This document shows, piece by piece, positions 14,008 to 22,812 of a DNA stretch of 23,611 nucleotides. The notes beneath the pieces were generated by a model that was given only the letters and a program-made list of their open reading frames with translations, had not been told where the DNA came from and ran no database searches. The stretch lies in NCBI GenBank assembly GCA_945949655.1, contig CAMFFG010000001.1, positions 1 to 23,611 on the forward strand. Reading direction: 5' to 3'. Position 1 is the first letter of the stretch. The number at the start of each line of letters is the position of its first letter. A program made the position numbers and the translations under genes. The stretch comes from an uncultured Peptococcaceae bacterium (GTDB lineage: Bacteria > Bacillota > Peptococcia > Peptococcales > Peptococcaceae).

Positions 14008-15468
14008 TTACTGCAAGAAAAACATACCTAACGGGATAATGAAAATCGCCATAGAAACTAACCAGTAACACATTACAATAACACCTTGCAACAGCGCTCC
14101 TTTTGTAGTGGTCATGTCACTGCCGAAAATCATGGCAGCAGTAACAGAAGCAGCTGGCGTTAAGTACCCAGTTACCAAACCGGTCCATAATACAATCGTT
14201 GCGGCTAGCATCCCATTGATCGGCAGACCTTGCGTCACCATCATCACAACAACGGAAGTCATCGTGAAAATAACAACGATATTGTTCCCAATATTGGTCA
14301 AAACCAGTGTTACAATACCTAACAACATTAAGAACCAGAAAGTTCCGAGTCCTGCCATAATTGGTGTGATAAATTTAATTACATAGGAAGAAATACCAGT
14401 TGTCTGATCGGTAATCAGGCTGGACATCAGCATAGCCATCGCATACAGGAACACAAAATCCCAGTTGACAGAAGCAGCTGCTGTTTTTAGATTCAGCATC
14501 TGTTTTCCTTCTACATTAATCAGTAACATAATCACAACAGCCAGTGCCATAACGCCATATACACCGATGCTGTTCAGTGTATTCAAGAATGGATTTTCTC
14601 CTGCTTTTCCCAGTACCCCAACAAAAATAATGCCTCCGATGAACGCAACGATAATTTTTAACAACATACTCTGATATTTTGTCAGAGGTGTCTTCAGTTC
14701 TTCTTCAAAAGCAGTAAAGTCAGCATCTTTTAGTGGACTGATATTACATTTCAGCAGTTTGATTAATAATAGCCAAGATAAAATTAACAATACACATACC
14801 AGAATTGCAAATATAAAATAACCGTTATTATTAACAGGAATTCCCGCTTTCATGATGACCCCGAACACCATCAGCGGCATAGAGCGAAACGGAATCAGAA
14901 TAGACCCCAAACCAGTACAAATAAACATCCCAACCAGAAACATCGGAATAAAGCGGTCACCTTTCTGGTAACCTAACTGTTTGAAAATTCCAATAAACAG
15001 CTGCATCATAAAAATACCAACAACCAGCCCGTTTACAAAAACACTCAGTATCAGTGTACCAAAATAGATAATACCGATCATAAATAACGGTTTCCCTTTT
15101 ACGGCTTTCACAGTGAGCAGTTTCATGCCTAACCATTTGGATAAGCCGCTTTCTGTAACCGGAGCAAACATCAGAAAACTCAAAATAATTAAAATCAGAT
15201 TGGCTTGTCCAAAGGATGCTTCAAATACAGCAGAAGTAATCCCATAATCACTGATCCCCAATGCAACCATTGCCAAAACACTGGGCCAGGCTAAATCGCA
15301 GAAGGACCAGCCCCACACTAACCCGATAAAAATACCTAATATCTGCATCCCATAAGGCGTAATAGGCTCTGGCGCAGAAAGGAAACGGAATCCGAACATG
15401 AACAAAATCGTAATACACAAATGAATCCAATAAGAAGTTTTTCGTTTGCTTACAGCAGCATCCATCAT
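14008..15468 (-). CDS. SLC13/DASS family anion:sodium symporter
   Basis: The 486-residue polytopic membrane protein has about eleven to thirteen hydrophobic helices and the family pattern of two opposed repeats ending in hairpins. The second hairpin region includes LVLTNIGNNIVVIFT, and GLVTGYLTPAASVTAAMIFGS follows near the C-terminus. The family imports dicarboxylates, sulfate, tartrate-like or other organic anions with sodium. The substrate is not determined. GTGGGG lies five to eight bases before two adjacent ATG codons; I took the first. Upstream, 87 bases away, ends a phosphodiesterase-like hydrolase, and a hairpin without a T run lies between them. It is probably cotranscribed with that gene. 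The fragment at 1-357 is a homologue. Confidence 0.93.
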   Translation of the reverse strand: MMDAAVSKRKTSYWIHLCITILFMFGFRFLSAPEPITPYGMQILGIFIGLVWGWSFCDLAWPSVLAMVALGISDYGITSAVFEASFGQANLILIILSFLMFAPVTESGLSKWLGMKLLTVKAVKGKPLFMIGIIYFGTLILSVFVNGLVVGIFMMQLFIGIFKQLGYQKGDRFIPMFLVGMFICTGLGSILIPFRSMPLMVFGVIMKAGIPVNNNGYFIFAILVCVLLILSWLLLIKLLKCNISPLKDADFTAFEEELKTPLTKYQSMLLKIIVAFIGGIIFVGVLGKAGENPFLNTLNSIGVYGVMALAVVIMLLINVEGKQMLNLKTAAASVNWDFVFLYAMAMLMSSLITDQTTGISSYVIKFITPIMAGLGTFWFLMLLGIVTLVLTNIGNNIVVIFTMTSVVVMMVTQGLPINGMLAATIVLWTGLVTGYLTPAASVTAAMIFGSDMTTTKGALLQGVIVMCYWLVSMAIFIIPLGMFFLQ

Positions 15469-15494
15469 ATATTCCCCACTTTCTGATTATTTTT

Positions 15495-15539
15495 ATCCGG
15501 CGAGAATACCTTTTTTCTCCAAGTACATTCTCGCCAGAT
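15495..15539 (-). promoter_or_regulatory. Intercistronic hairpin between hydrolase and carrier genes
   Basis: ATCTGGCGAGAAT and ATTCTCGCCGGAT (minus strand, 15527-15539 and 15495-15507) form a 13-bp stem with one G-U pair. On the minus strand it is followed by an A-rich stretch, not a T run. It is therefore better seen as an RNA processing or stability hairpin than as a terminator. Confidence 0.5.
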
Positions 15540-15555
15540 TTCCCCAATTGTTATT

Positions 15556-17598
15556 CTATTCTAGAATCTGATATGCAGGCGCGCCTTCACACTGTTCAGG
15601 CATGCGGATACCCAGAAGTAATGCTGCAGTCGGAGCCACATCGACTTCACGGATGACACGATCGGTCCGATAATTTTCTTTTACGCCAGGACCTGCTGCC
15701 ATGAAAATAGGCGAAACAGAAGTTCCTTCCAGACCGCATGTTGTAGATAAACTATCGCCATGGTCAAAATTGTAGCCTTCTGACAGGAAATAGATAATAT
15801 CCCCACATTCAGCTCCGCTTAACCCCAGCAATGCAGCATCTTTATTGCGCAGAGCAAGTGCTACAACACGCTTGCCAGTAGTTTTATCATGATAACCATA
15901 AAGTGCAGTGATAATTTCTTCTTCCAGCTCATATTGATCTGCCGGATCAACGATACCGTCAATTACGGTGCCATCTGCCAGAGCATGCTGATCTCTGCCC
16001 TTCAGATTCAGATAAATATGATTGCACCGTACAGCAACTGCTTTGGTTTTTTCCCAATCGATTTCATGCAGTTCGTTACCTTCTGCATCATATTTGATTG
16101 CCGTGTATCCAAGTTCCTGCATAACACGAACATTGATGCCAGAAGATTCGGACAGCATTGGGATTTCATGTTCCGGCGAAACAATGGCATGGTCTGAAAC
16201 GATCATCATTGTCCAACCATCATCTAACATCGGTAAGAATTCACCAATATAACGGTCGGCCTGTTCGTAAACTGCTGTATAATATTCAAAATATTTTTCT
16301 GCCGGAATTTCATTATGGCCTTTGCCCAGATGTTTTGCAATCACATGGGCCTGCGCATCAATATTATGAAAATGACTGAATACAGCTTCATAATTTTCCT
16401 GTTTAATCAGATACTTGATTGCTGCAGACTGCCAGCGCATATTATGTTCCCAAGCACCACCGGTACATTCTTTGATAAACTGTTCATCGCCAGCGCCTAA
16501 CATTGCAACAGCGGAAGGTGCACCCACATGTTCAATCACATCTGCATACAGATGCTGTGGATGCCACAGCGCACAATTGCGTGGACTAGGATCAATTGCT
16601 GTACCAACCCACATTTTAATTGCACTTCCATCTTCAGCCATCTGCAGAATTTTCATATCTCTTACGCACGGAATTATATGATCTCCCACTGCCAGTTCAT
16701 CTGCATAATGTTCTTTATATATGCCAACATATAAAGTATCCAGAGGCTCGCTTTCCTTTTTATTTTTATAAATTTCAATATGATCATAGATACCTTTATC
16801 ATTTTTCAAAACCAGACAAGGTCTGCGAACCAAGCCTTTGCTTTGTAAGAAAATAAATTCTTTTGCATCAGCTGGCACATCTTTTTTCCAACCGCTTGCT
16901 TCTTTGATAGCAGCCAGCTGTACATCATAGGGCGCGTCTGTCAGTACACTTTCACCTTCGATTTTTTCCAGAATCACATTCACACTTGCTGCGGTACTAA
17001 AGGTTAATGCTTGCATATCTACATAAGTTTTTTCCGGTTCCAAATCATCGATCACGCAAGGAATATGGCCAGTTAACGCTCCTTTTGCCCGGAATGCAGT
17101 ATCGGTAATTTTTTCATTGGCATGCACCACATATTCCTTTTCTCTGCTCATCTGTGTGGTATTCACTGCCGATGGCTGTGTACCGTCTACGACATGCAGA
17201 TTCGGGCTGTCGCTGGTTGGTGGCCAAGCAGAACCAGGCCAATGGAATACCAATGTTTTCAGCCCTGCTTCTGCCGTACAGTTCCAGATCGGCTCTGCCT
17301 TACAATTTCTGCTGTCCAGATTATACGTGATTGCATCAATTCTGCCTGGATAATTACGCCAGAAACAGGTAATACCATGTGTCATCGGATAAGCTCCTGT
17401 TGCTAACGTCGTCCACATTGGCGGCGTAATGGTCGGCATTGCACCCAGCAGTACCAGGTCTTCTCTACAAGCAGCTTTTTTCAGGAATTTTTCTGTATTT
17501 GGCATCTTACCTTCTTCCACGAATTTTTTTGTTAAACGTGGATCCATGCCATCAATCCCTAAAACAATTAATTTTTTTGCACTACCTTCACCTTTCAT
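15556..17598 (-). CDS. Alkaline-phosphatase-superfamily hydrolase (type I phosphodiesterase/nucleotide pyrophosphatase-like)
   Basis: The 680-residue protein carries the metal-site pattern of the superfamily. A first Asp lies in LIVLGIDGMDP (residue 16), and the nucleophile region reads TITPPMWTTLATGAYPMTHGI (Thr near 58). FHNIDAQAHV, MMIVSDHAIVSPEHE and DHGDSLSTTCGLEGTSVSPIF follow. Two zinc-like metals and a Thr nucleophile would cleave a phosphate or sulfate ester. The substrate cannot be read. There is no signal peptide (MKGEGSAKKLIVL), so it acts in the cytoplasm, probably on an imported compound. I chose the ATG at 17598 because AAGGAGG lies about nine bases upstream; nearer ATG codons overlap that site. 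It is first in a unit with the SLC13 carrier. Confidence 0.87.
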   Translation of the reverse strand: MKGEGSAKKLIVLGIDGMDPRLTKKFVEEGKMPNTEKFLKKAACREDLVLLGAMPTITPPMWTTLATGAYPMTHGITCFWRNYPGRIDAITYNLDSRNCKAEPIWNCTAEAGLKTLVFHWPGSAWPPTSDSPNLHVVDGTQPSAVNTTQMSREKEYVVHANEKITDTAFRAKGALTGHIPCVIDDLEPEKTYVDMQALTFSTAASVNVILEKIEGESVLTDAPYDVQLAAIKEASGWKKDVPADAKEFIFLQSKGLVRRPCLVLKNDKGIYDHIEIYKNKKESEPLDTLYVGIYKEHYADELAVGDHIIPCVRDMKILQMAEDGSAIKMWVGTAIDPSPRNCALWHPQHLYADVIEHVGAPSAVAMLGAGDEQFIKECTGGAWEHNMRWQSAAIKYLIKQENYEAVFSHFHNIDAQAHVIAKHLGKGHNEIPAEKYFEYYTAVYEQADRYIGEFLPMLDDGWTMMIVSDHAIVSPEHEIPMLSESSGINVRVMQELGYTAIKYDAEGNELHEIDWEKTKAVAVRCNHIYLNLKGRDQHALADGTVIDGIVDPADQYELEEEIITALYGYHDKTTGKRVVALALRNKDAALLGLSGAECGDIIYFLSEGYNFDHGDSLSTTCGLEGTSVSPIFMAAGPGVKENYRTDRVIREVDVAPTAALLLGIRMPEQCEGAPAYQILE

Positions 17599-17664
17599 CA
17601 AATACATCCTCCTTTGAACTGATTCGTAAAAACAATTTATTATTTTCACTTATTGTTTGCATTT

Positions 17665-17693
17665 ATGATACACTGAATCGCTAATTACTAGAA
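17665..17693 (-). promoter_or_regulatory. Possible promoter and dyad upstream of the hydrolase gene
   Basis: On the minus strand a TATCAT (17665-17670) lies 17 bases from a poor -35 (TTCTAG, 17688-17693). A dyad CTAATTACTAG (17681-17691) overlaps the -35. A poor -35 plus a dyad is typical of activator-dependent promoters such as LysR targets. Inference only. Confidence 0.35.
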
Positions 17694-17776
17694 TAAGATT
17701 TTTTTCTATATAGTCCTCCCGTATCAACAAAAAACTTGATGCCACATGCTTAAATCTTTATATGAACCTCTTTTTC

Positions 17777-17829
17777 ATAAAAAACGACCTTAAAAAGTTG
17801 GCTTCCGATTCCAACTTTTCAAGGTCGTT
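17777..17829 (-). terminator. Rho-independent terminator of the nnr-alr-endoA-tex-amidohydrolase operon
   Basis: Bases 17811-17829 and 17783-17801 form a 19-bp stem with one G-U pair and a 9-base loop, followed on the minus strand by a run of six T. It lies about 30 bases after the amidohydrolase stop codon. Confidence 0.93.
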
Positions 17830-17860
17830 CTATGTTAGTCCCTATATGAGATTTTAAATA

Positions 17861-18991
17861 CTATACAACCTGCTGACCGTTCACAAAGACCATATTTGGT
17901 CGTCCCATAATCTCCAGCGGATGGTGATCCCATACCACAATATCAGCATCTTTACCAGCTTTTAAACTGCCAACACGATCATCAATTTTTAAAATCTTTG
18001 CTGGCGTGATGGTCAGCGCTTTAAAGGCATCGTATTCTTTCATGCCTTCCCGCACAGCGATACCAGCGCACAACGGCAGATACTGAATCGGCGTGCAGGG
18101 ATGGTCAGTAATCAGCGCCACATCAATACCAGCATTGGCAAGAATCCCTGGCGTACGGAAGGTCACATGTTCCATTTCCACTTTAGCCCGATTACTCAGA
18201 CTTGGCCCAACCGTTACTGGAACGCCTGCCTCTTTCAGTTCATCCACGATCAGGTGTCCGTCGGTGCAGTGCTCAATCACCAGTTCCAGATCAAACTCGT
18301 CCCTTAAACGGATGGCTGTCATAATATCATCTGCCCGATGTGCATGGGCTCGTACCGGGATACCACCAGTCAGTGCTTTGGCAATGTGCTCGCTCTGCAG
18401 GCTGAACTCTTTGTCATCATCATTCTTGCTGATATATTCCTTTGCCTCATAAAAGCCTTGCCGGGCAATGGCCATGGTAGCCATCCGGGTGGAAGGTGTC
18501 TTATCCTTTTCACCGTAGACCCGTTTTGGGTTTTCCCCGAAAGCCATTTTTAAACCAGCTTCACCGTTGATCAGCATATCTTTGTAGGTTTTGCCCGCAG
18601 TTTTCATCACAGTAATCAGGCCGCCAAACACATTTGCACTGCCTGGTGTCACCATAACAGTTGTAATACCGGCCTGTACGGCATCCTGAAAGGCCAGATC
18701 ACGATAATTGATGGCATCCATAGCCCGCAGTTCTGCTGTGTTGGGCTCTGTCATCTCATTGCAGTCATCACCGATAGGCTGGTTGATCTCTTCATCGATC
18801 CCCATATGAGTATGTGCATCTATAAAGCCAGGTGTCACAATACGGCCTGCCACATCAATTATCTGAGCATCTGCAGGGATCTCCACATCAGCGCCTACCG
18901 CTGCAATTTTGCCATGATCCATCAGAACAGCCCCCTGCTCTATCACACCCTGTTCCATGGTATACAATTTTCCATTTATCAACGCAATCAT
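17861..18991 (-). CDS. Amidohydrolase family metal-dependent hydrolase (imidazolonepropionase-like)
   Basis: The 376-residue TIM-barrel enzyme has the metal-binding motifs in order: GFIDAHTHMG near residue 57, the later histidines in RAHAHRADD and ELVIEHCTDG, and the catalytic Asp in ALITDHPCTP. The closing LKAGKDADIVVWD stretch is typical of imidazolonepropionase and dihydroorotase-like amidohydrolases. It hydrolyses a C-N bond in an unknown substrate in the cytoplasm. Its ATG overlaps the tex stop codon by four bases (ATGA), so translation is coupled to tex and it forms the last gene of the operon. No histidine-degradation gene is nearby, so imidazolonepropionase itself is unlikely. The link to tex is probably positional rather than functional. 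Confidence 0.9.
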   Translation of the reverse strand: MIALINGKLYTMEQGVIEQGAVLMDHGKIAAVGADVEIPADAQIIDVAGRIVTPGFIDAHTHMGIDEEINQPIGDDCNEMTEPNTAELRAMDAINYRDLAFQDAVQAGITTVMVTPGSANVFGGLITVMKTAGKTYKDMLINGEAGLKMAFGENPKRVYGEKDKTPSTRMATMAIARQGFYEAKEYISKNDDDKEFSLQSEHIAKALTGGIPVRAHAHRADDIMTAIRLRDEFDLELVIEHCTDGHLIVDELKEAGVPVTVGPSLSNRAKVEMEHVTFRTPGILANAGIDVALITDHPCTPIQYLPLCAGIAVREGMKEYDAFKALTITPAKILKIDDRVGSLKAGKDADIVVWDHHPLEIMGRPNMVFVNGQQVV

Positions 18992-21201
18992 TTCTGTTCT
19001 TCTCCTGTCTTTCTTGTCAGGGCAATGCGGTTGCGGCGAAGATCCACATCCAACACTCTGACTTTAATGATATCCCCTACAGAAACTACTTCCATAGGAT
19101 GTTTGATATATTTATCCCCGAACTGGGAAATATGAATCAGACCATCCTGTTTTACTCCAATGTCCACAAAGGCGCCAAAATCCACCACATTGCGCACTGT
19201 CCCCATCAGTTCCATACCTGGTTTTAAGTCCTCCATAGAAAGCACATCACTGCGCAGTAGCGGCGGATCCAGTTCCTCCCGCGGATCCCTGCCAGGCCTC
19301 TGCAATGCAGCAATAATATCCCGCAAGGTAGGCTCACCAACTTCTAACTGCTGTGCCATCTGTTTTACCGGCACCTGCTGCAGCCGCCCACGAATCTCTG
19401 CCAGCTTATCACCAGTCAGATCTTGTGTGCTGTAACCAAGCTGCCGCAACAAAGCTTCTGCTGCGCCATAGGATTCCGGATGCACCGGTGTATTATCCAA
19501 TGGATTATCGCCACCAGCAATACGGATAAAACCGGCGCACTGCTCATAGGCTTTTGGACCCAGCCGCGGTATTTTCAACAGCTGTCGACGATTAGTCAGC
19601 TTACCATTTTCATTGCGGAATTTCACAATACCGTCGGCAGTGGAACGGGTCAGCCCTGCCACATACTGCAGCAGCGCACTGGAAGCAGTGTTGATCTCCA
19701 CACCTACGCCATTTACACAGTCTTCCACCACAGCGCCCAGGGCCTCATCCAGCTTTTTGGGCGTAACATCATGCTGATACTGCCCCACACCCACCGCTTT
19801 CGGCTCAATCTTTACTAGTTCCGCCAGCGGATCCTGCAGACGGCGGGCAATAGACACCGCACTGCGCAGTGACAGATCATATTCCGGAAATTCTTCTTTG
19901 GCCAGCGGCGACGCAGAATACACCGAAGCGCCAGCCTCTGAAACAATAATATACTTCACCTTAGGCCGCTGCCGAATCACATCGGCGGCCAATGCTTCTG
20001 ACTCCCTTGAAGCGGTACCATTGCCGATGGCGATGATATCCACCTGCCAGCGGTCGATCATCTGCTGCATCAAGGCTTTCGCTTCGCTGTATTTTTTCTG
20101 TGGCGGATGAGGATACATCACCCCCACCTCCAGAACCTTGCCGGTCTCATCTACGACAGCTAGCTTACAACCAGTACGATAGCCGGGGTCCACGCCCAGT
20201 ACCGTATGCCCTTTCACAGGAGCCTGCAGCAACAGGCTGTGCAGATTGGCAGAAAACACTTTGATGGCCTGTGCTTCCCCCTGCTCAGTCAGTTCCCGGC
20301 GAATTTCCCGCTCAATAGCAGGCGCAATCAGCCGTTTCCAACTGTCCTGAGCTGCTTCCGCAAATACAGCCTGAGCATCTTTCGGTCTATTTTGGCTGTA
20401 GCTTTGTAAGATAGCCGTCAAAACAGGCTCATCCGGCTGTTCCAGCTTGACCGATAGCACATCTTCTTTCTCACCCCGGTTGATGGCTAAAATGCGGTGC
20501 GGCGGAATTTTACGCACTGCTTCCTCATATTCATAGTACATCTCATAAGGCGTGACTGTACTTTCTTCTGCCTCTTCCGCGCCTTTACGCAGTCTGGTGA
20601 CCAATGTTCCATTATTCCAGGCCATCTGGCGGGTTTTCTGGCGCAAAGCAGCATCCTCCGACAGAATCTCTGCTATAATATCCATGGCACCCTGTAATGC
20701 TTCTTCTGCTGTTTTGATACCTACTGTTTCTTCTATGTATAGAGCTGCCATCTCCTGCACTGGCTTATGGCACCTTCCTTCCAGAATAGCCATAGCCAAC
20801 GGTTCCAATCCTTTTTCCCTTGCTACACTGGCCCTAGTTCGCCGTTTCTGCCGGTACGGCAAATACAGATCTTCTACTTCCTGCAACCGTTCCGCTGCCT
20901 GAATTTTTTTCTCCAGCTCTGCCGTTAATTTATCCTGCTCGGCAATGCTGGCTAGCACTTCCGCCTTACGCTGGTCCAGATTGCGCAGATACTGCAGCCG
21001 TTCCGCCAGTTCCCGCAATACAACTTCGTCCATCTCACCGGTCACTTCTTTCCGGTAACGGGCAATAAAAGGAATGGTGTTGCCAGCGTCCAGCAATTCT
21101 ACGGTTTTACTGACCTTCCCCAATGGTCTGTTGATTTCTTTTGCCAGTCGCTTCAGTTGGGCCTGCTGCAACTCGTTCTCTGATTCGTTCTGTTCGTTCA
21201 T
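18988..21201 (-). CDS. tex: Tex, RNA-binding transcription accessory protein
   Basis: The 737-residue protein follows the Tex plan. An N-terminal helical region ([24 protein letters not shown] near residue 36) is followed by an RNase-H-like YqgF domain ([38 protein letters not shown]). Then come helix-hairpin-helix motifs ([34 protein letters not shown]) and a C-terminal S1 RNA-binding domain (about 659-731). Tex binds nucleic acid and assists transcription; its detailed role is unsettled. The ATG at 21201 has GAGGAGGAGG about seven bases upstream, which lies inside the preceding endoA reading frame, so the two genes overlap by 95 bases. The amidohydrolase gene overlaps its stop by four bases. 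It is cytoplasmic. Confidence 0.96.
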   Translation of the reverse strand: MNEQNESENELQQAQLKRLAKEINRPLGKVSKTVELLDAGNTIPFIARYRKEVTGEMDEVVLRELAERLQYLRNLDQRKAEVLASIAEQDKLTAELEKKIQAAERLQEVEDLYLPYRQKRRTRASVAREKGLEPLAMAILEGRCHKPVQEMAALYIEETVGIKTAEEALQGAMDIIAEILSEDAALRQKTRQMAWNNGTLVTRLRKGAEEAEESTVTPYEMYYEYEEAVRKIPPHRILAINRGEKEDVLSVKLEQPDEPVLTAILQSYSQNRPKDAQAVFAEAAQDSWKRLIAPAIEREIRRELTEQGEAQAIKVFSANLHSLLLQAPVKGHTVLGVDPGYRTGCKLAVVDETGKVLEVGVMYPHPPQKKYSEAKALMQQMIDRWQVDIIAIGNGTASRESEALAADVIRQRPKVKYIIVSEAGASVYSASPLAKEEFPEYDLSLRSAVSIARRLQDPLAELVKIEPKAVGVGQYQHDVTPKKLDEALGAVVEDCVNGVGVEINTASSALLQYVAGLTRSTADGIVKFRNENGKLTNRRQLLKIPRLGPKAYEQCAGFIRIAGGDNPLDNTPVHPESYGAAEALLRQLGYSTQDLTGDKLAEIRGRLQQVPVKQMAQQLEVGEPTLRDIIAALQRPGRDPREELDPPLLRSDVLSMEDLKPGMELMGTVRNVVDFGAFVDIGVKQDGLIHISQFGDKYIKHPMEVVSVGDIIKVRVLDVDLRRNRIALTRKTGEEQK

Positions 21202-21577
21202 TACCTGCCTCCTCCTCTCGCCAGAATGGGGAACGCAATCCCAGACTGATCTGCAATGCCTGATCTACCTGTTCCATAATAGCTTTATCCAGTGTGCAGA
21301 TGCGTTCTTTCAGTCGCTGTTTATCAATGGTGCGCACCTGTTCTACCAACACCACTGAATTTTTCGATAAGCCGTTTTCCCTGCCGGCCAGATCTACATG
21401 GGTAGGCAGTTTTGCTTTGCACATTTGTCCGGTGATTGCCGCCACAATGGTAGTTGGACTGTGCTGATTGCCGATATCGTTCTGTATGATCAGTACAGGA
21501 CGTACACCACCCTGCTCAGAACCAATAACCGGATCCAGTTCCGCAAAAAAAACGTCTCCCCGTTTTATTTTTATCAT
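21107..21577 (-). CDS. EndoA/MazF-type mRNA interferase with an extended C-terminus
   Basis: Residues 1-114 read as a standard EndoA (MazF/PemK fold, ribosome-independent endoribonuclease that cuts short single-stranded RNA motifs): [46 protein letters not shown] and [18 protein letters not shown]. Relatives end soon after that SLGL block at about 115 residues. This frame runs on for about 42 more residues ([25 protein letters not shown]), and most of that tail overlaps the start of tex. The tail has no fold signal and a high-charge composition typical of an unselected second frame. The ATG at 21577 has GGAGA six bases upstream. It follows alr, as ndoA does in Bacillus, but no antitoxin gene fits in the 101-base gap. 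Confidence 0.9.
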   Translation of the reverse strand: MIKIKRGDVFFAELDPVIGSEQGGVRPVLIIQNDIGNQHSPTTIVAAITGQMCKAKLPTHVDLAGRENGLSKNSVVLVEQVRTIDKQRLKERICTLDKAIMEQVDQALQISLGLRSPFWREEEAGNERTERIRERVAAGPTEATGKRNQQTIGEGQ

Positions 21578-21609
21578 AACGATTCTCCAACATTTCTTTT
21601 CTATCTATT

Positions 21610-21654
21610 CCGACAGCAAAATGGGCAAGTGGATTTTTCCCATTTTGCTGTCGG
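21610..21654 (-). repeat. Perfect 16-bp inverted repeat between alr and endoA
   Basis: CCGACAGCAAAATGGG (21610-21625) and its exact complement (21639-21654) flank a 13-base loop. On the minus strand, the direction of transcription, no T run follows, so it is not a standard terminator. It lies 24 bases after the alr stop and about 30 bases before the endoA start. Confidence 0.75.
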
Positions 21655-21678
21655 TCTCAAACAACTTTTTTCTATCAA

Positions 21679-22806
21679 TTAATTTATATAAAATTTCGGT
21701 ACCCTCGGCGCAATACCACACACAACTTCATGCTCAATAGTTTTCAGCATATTCGCCATTTCTGTTACGGTGATGGATACGCCCTGATCTTCTCCCAACA
21801 GTATCACTTCATCGCCCACTTTCAAATCAGGCAATTGTGAAACATCTATCATAAACTGATCCATACACACTTTGCCTATGATAGGCAGCTTTTTGCCCCG
21901 GCAGATTACATAGCCCCGATTACTCAACAGCCGATTATAGCCATCGGCATAACCGACAGGTACAGTAGCAACCATCGTTTCCTTTTGCAGTTCAAAGGTT
22001 CCATTATAACCGATCAACCGGCCAGCTGGCAGTTTCTGTACACGACCTACCCGGGCTTTCCAGCACAGTGCTGGTTTTACATCGGCTATATACTGCATTT
22101 CATCGGAGGGCTGGAACCCATAAAGCATAATGCCAGGCCGCACCATATCCAGATGGCCTTCCGGCAAATCAATAATGCCTGCACTGGCTGCCATATGCTG
22201 AATCGGAATTCGCACACCTGTCCGTTGTTGCAGCCGTTCATTAAATTGTTTGAATGTAGCCAACTGCTGGCGGGCAAAGGTTTTATCAGCTTCATCTGCT
22301 TTAGAAAAATGACTGAAAATACCCTCTACTGTGATGAATTCCATATTCAATATAGCCTCTGCTGTTCTTAAACCGGTTTCATCGGCCTGAAATCCAATAC
22401 GGGACATCCCTGTATCCAGCTTCAGGTGTACCAACGCTTTTTTCCCCATCGCTTTTGCTTTTGCGTTCAGCTTTTCTGCCTCTTCCACATTAAAGAGTGC
22501 CAGCCGGACTTCGTTAGCAATAGCCTGTTCATACCCTTCTTCCGGGGTCCAGCCTAGAATCAGAATCGGACAGGTAAACCCTGCCTCCCGCAGTTCCATG
22601 GCTTCACTGATCATAGCCACAGCCAGAAAATCGGCCCCTGCTGCCAGACAGGCCTTGCTGACTTCTATAACACCATGTCCATAGCCATTTGCTTTCACAA
22701 CCGCACAAACTTTTACGGAATCTCCTACTATTTTTTTAACTGTCTCACAATTATACTGTAAATTAGCTGGGCTGATTTCCAGCCATGTTGGGCGGTATGC
22801 GCTCAT
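21679..22806 (-). CDS. alr: Alanine racemase
   Basis: This PLP enzyme interconverts L- and D-alanine for peptidoglycan. Lys38 in AVVKANGYGHG binds PLP. The catalytic Tyr of the second domain is Tyr267 in LIGYNGTF. Supporting motifs are HLKLDTGMSRIGF, MVRPGIMLYG, VGYADGYNR and VCMDQFMIDVS. At 375 residues the length is standard. The ATG at 22806 follows the nnr stop by six bases, with CGAGGTGA overlapping that stop, so it is translated as part of the operon. It acts in the cytoplasm as a dimer. Confidence 0.97.
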   Translation of the reverse strand: MSAYRPTWLEISPANLQYNCETVKKIVGDSVKVCAVVKANGYGHGVIEVSKACLAAGADFLAVAMISEAMELREAGFTCPILILGWTPEEGYEQAIANEVRLALFNVEEAEKLNAKAKAMGKKALVHLKLDTGMSRIGFQADETGLRTAEAILNMEFITVEGIFSHFSKADEADKTFARQQLATFKQFNERLQQRTGVRIPIQHMAASAGIIDLPEGHLDMVRPGIMLYGFQPSDEMQYIADVKPALCWKARVGRVQKLPAGRLIGYNGTFELQKETMVATVPVGYADGYNRLLSNRGYVICRGKKLPIIGKVCMDQFMIDVSQLPDLKVGDEVILLGEDQGVSITVTEMANMLKTIEHEVVCGIAPRVPKFYIN

Positions 22807-22812
22807 TTCAGG

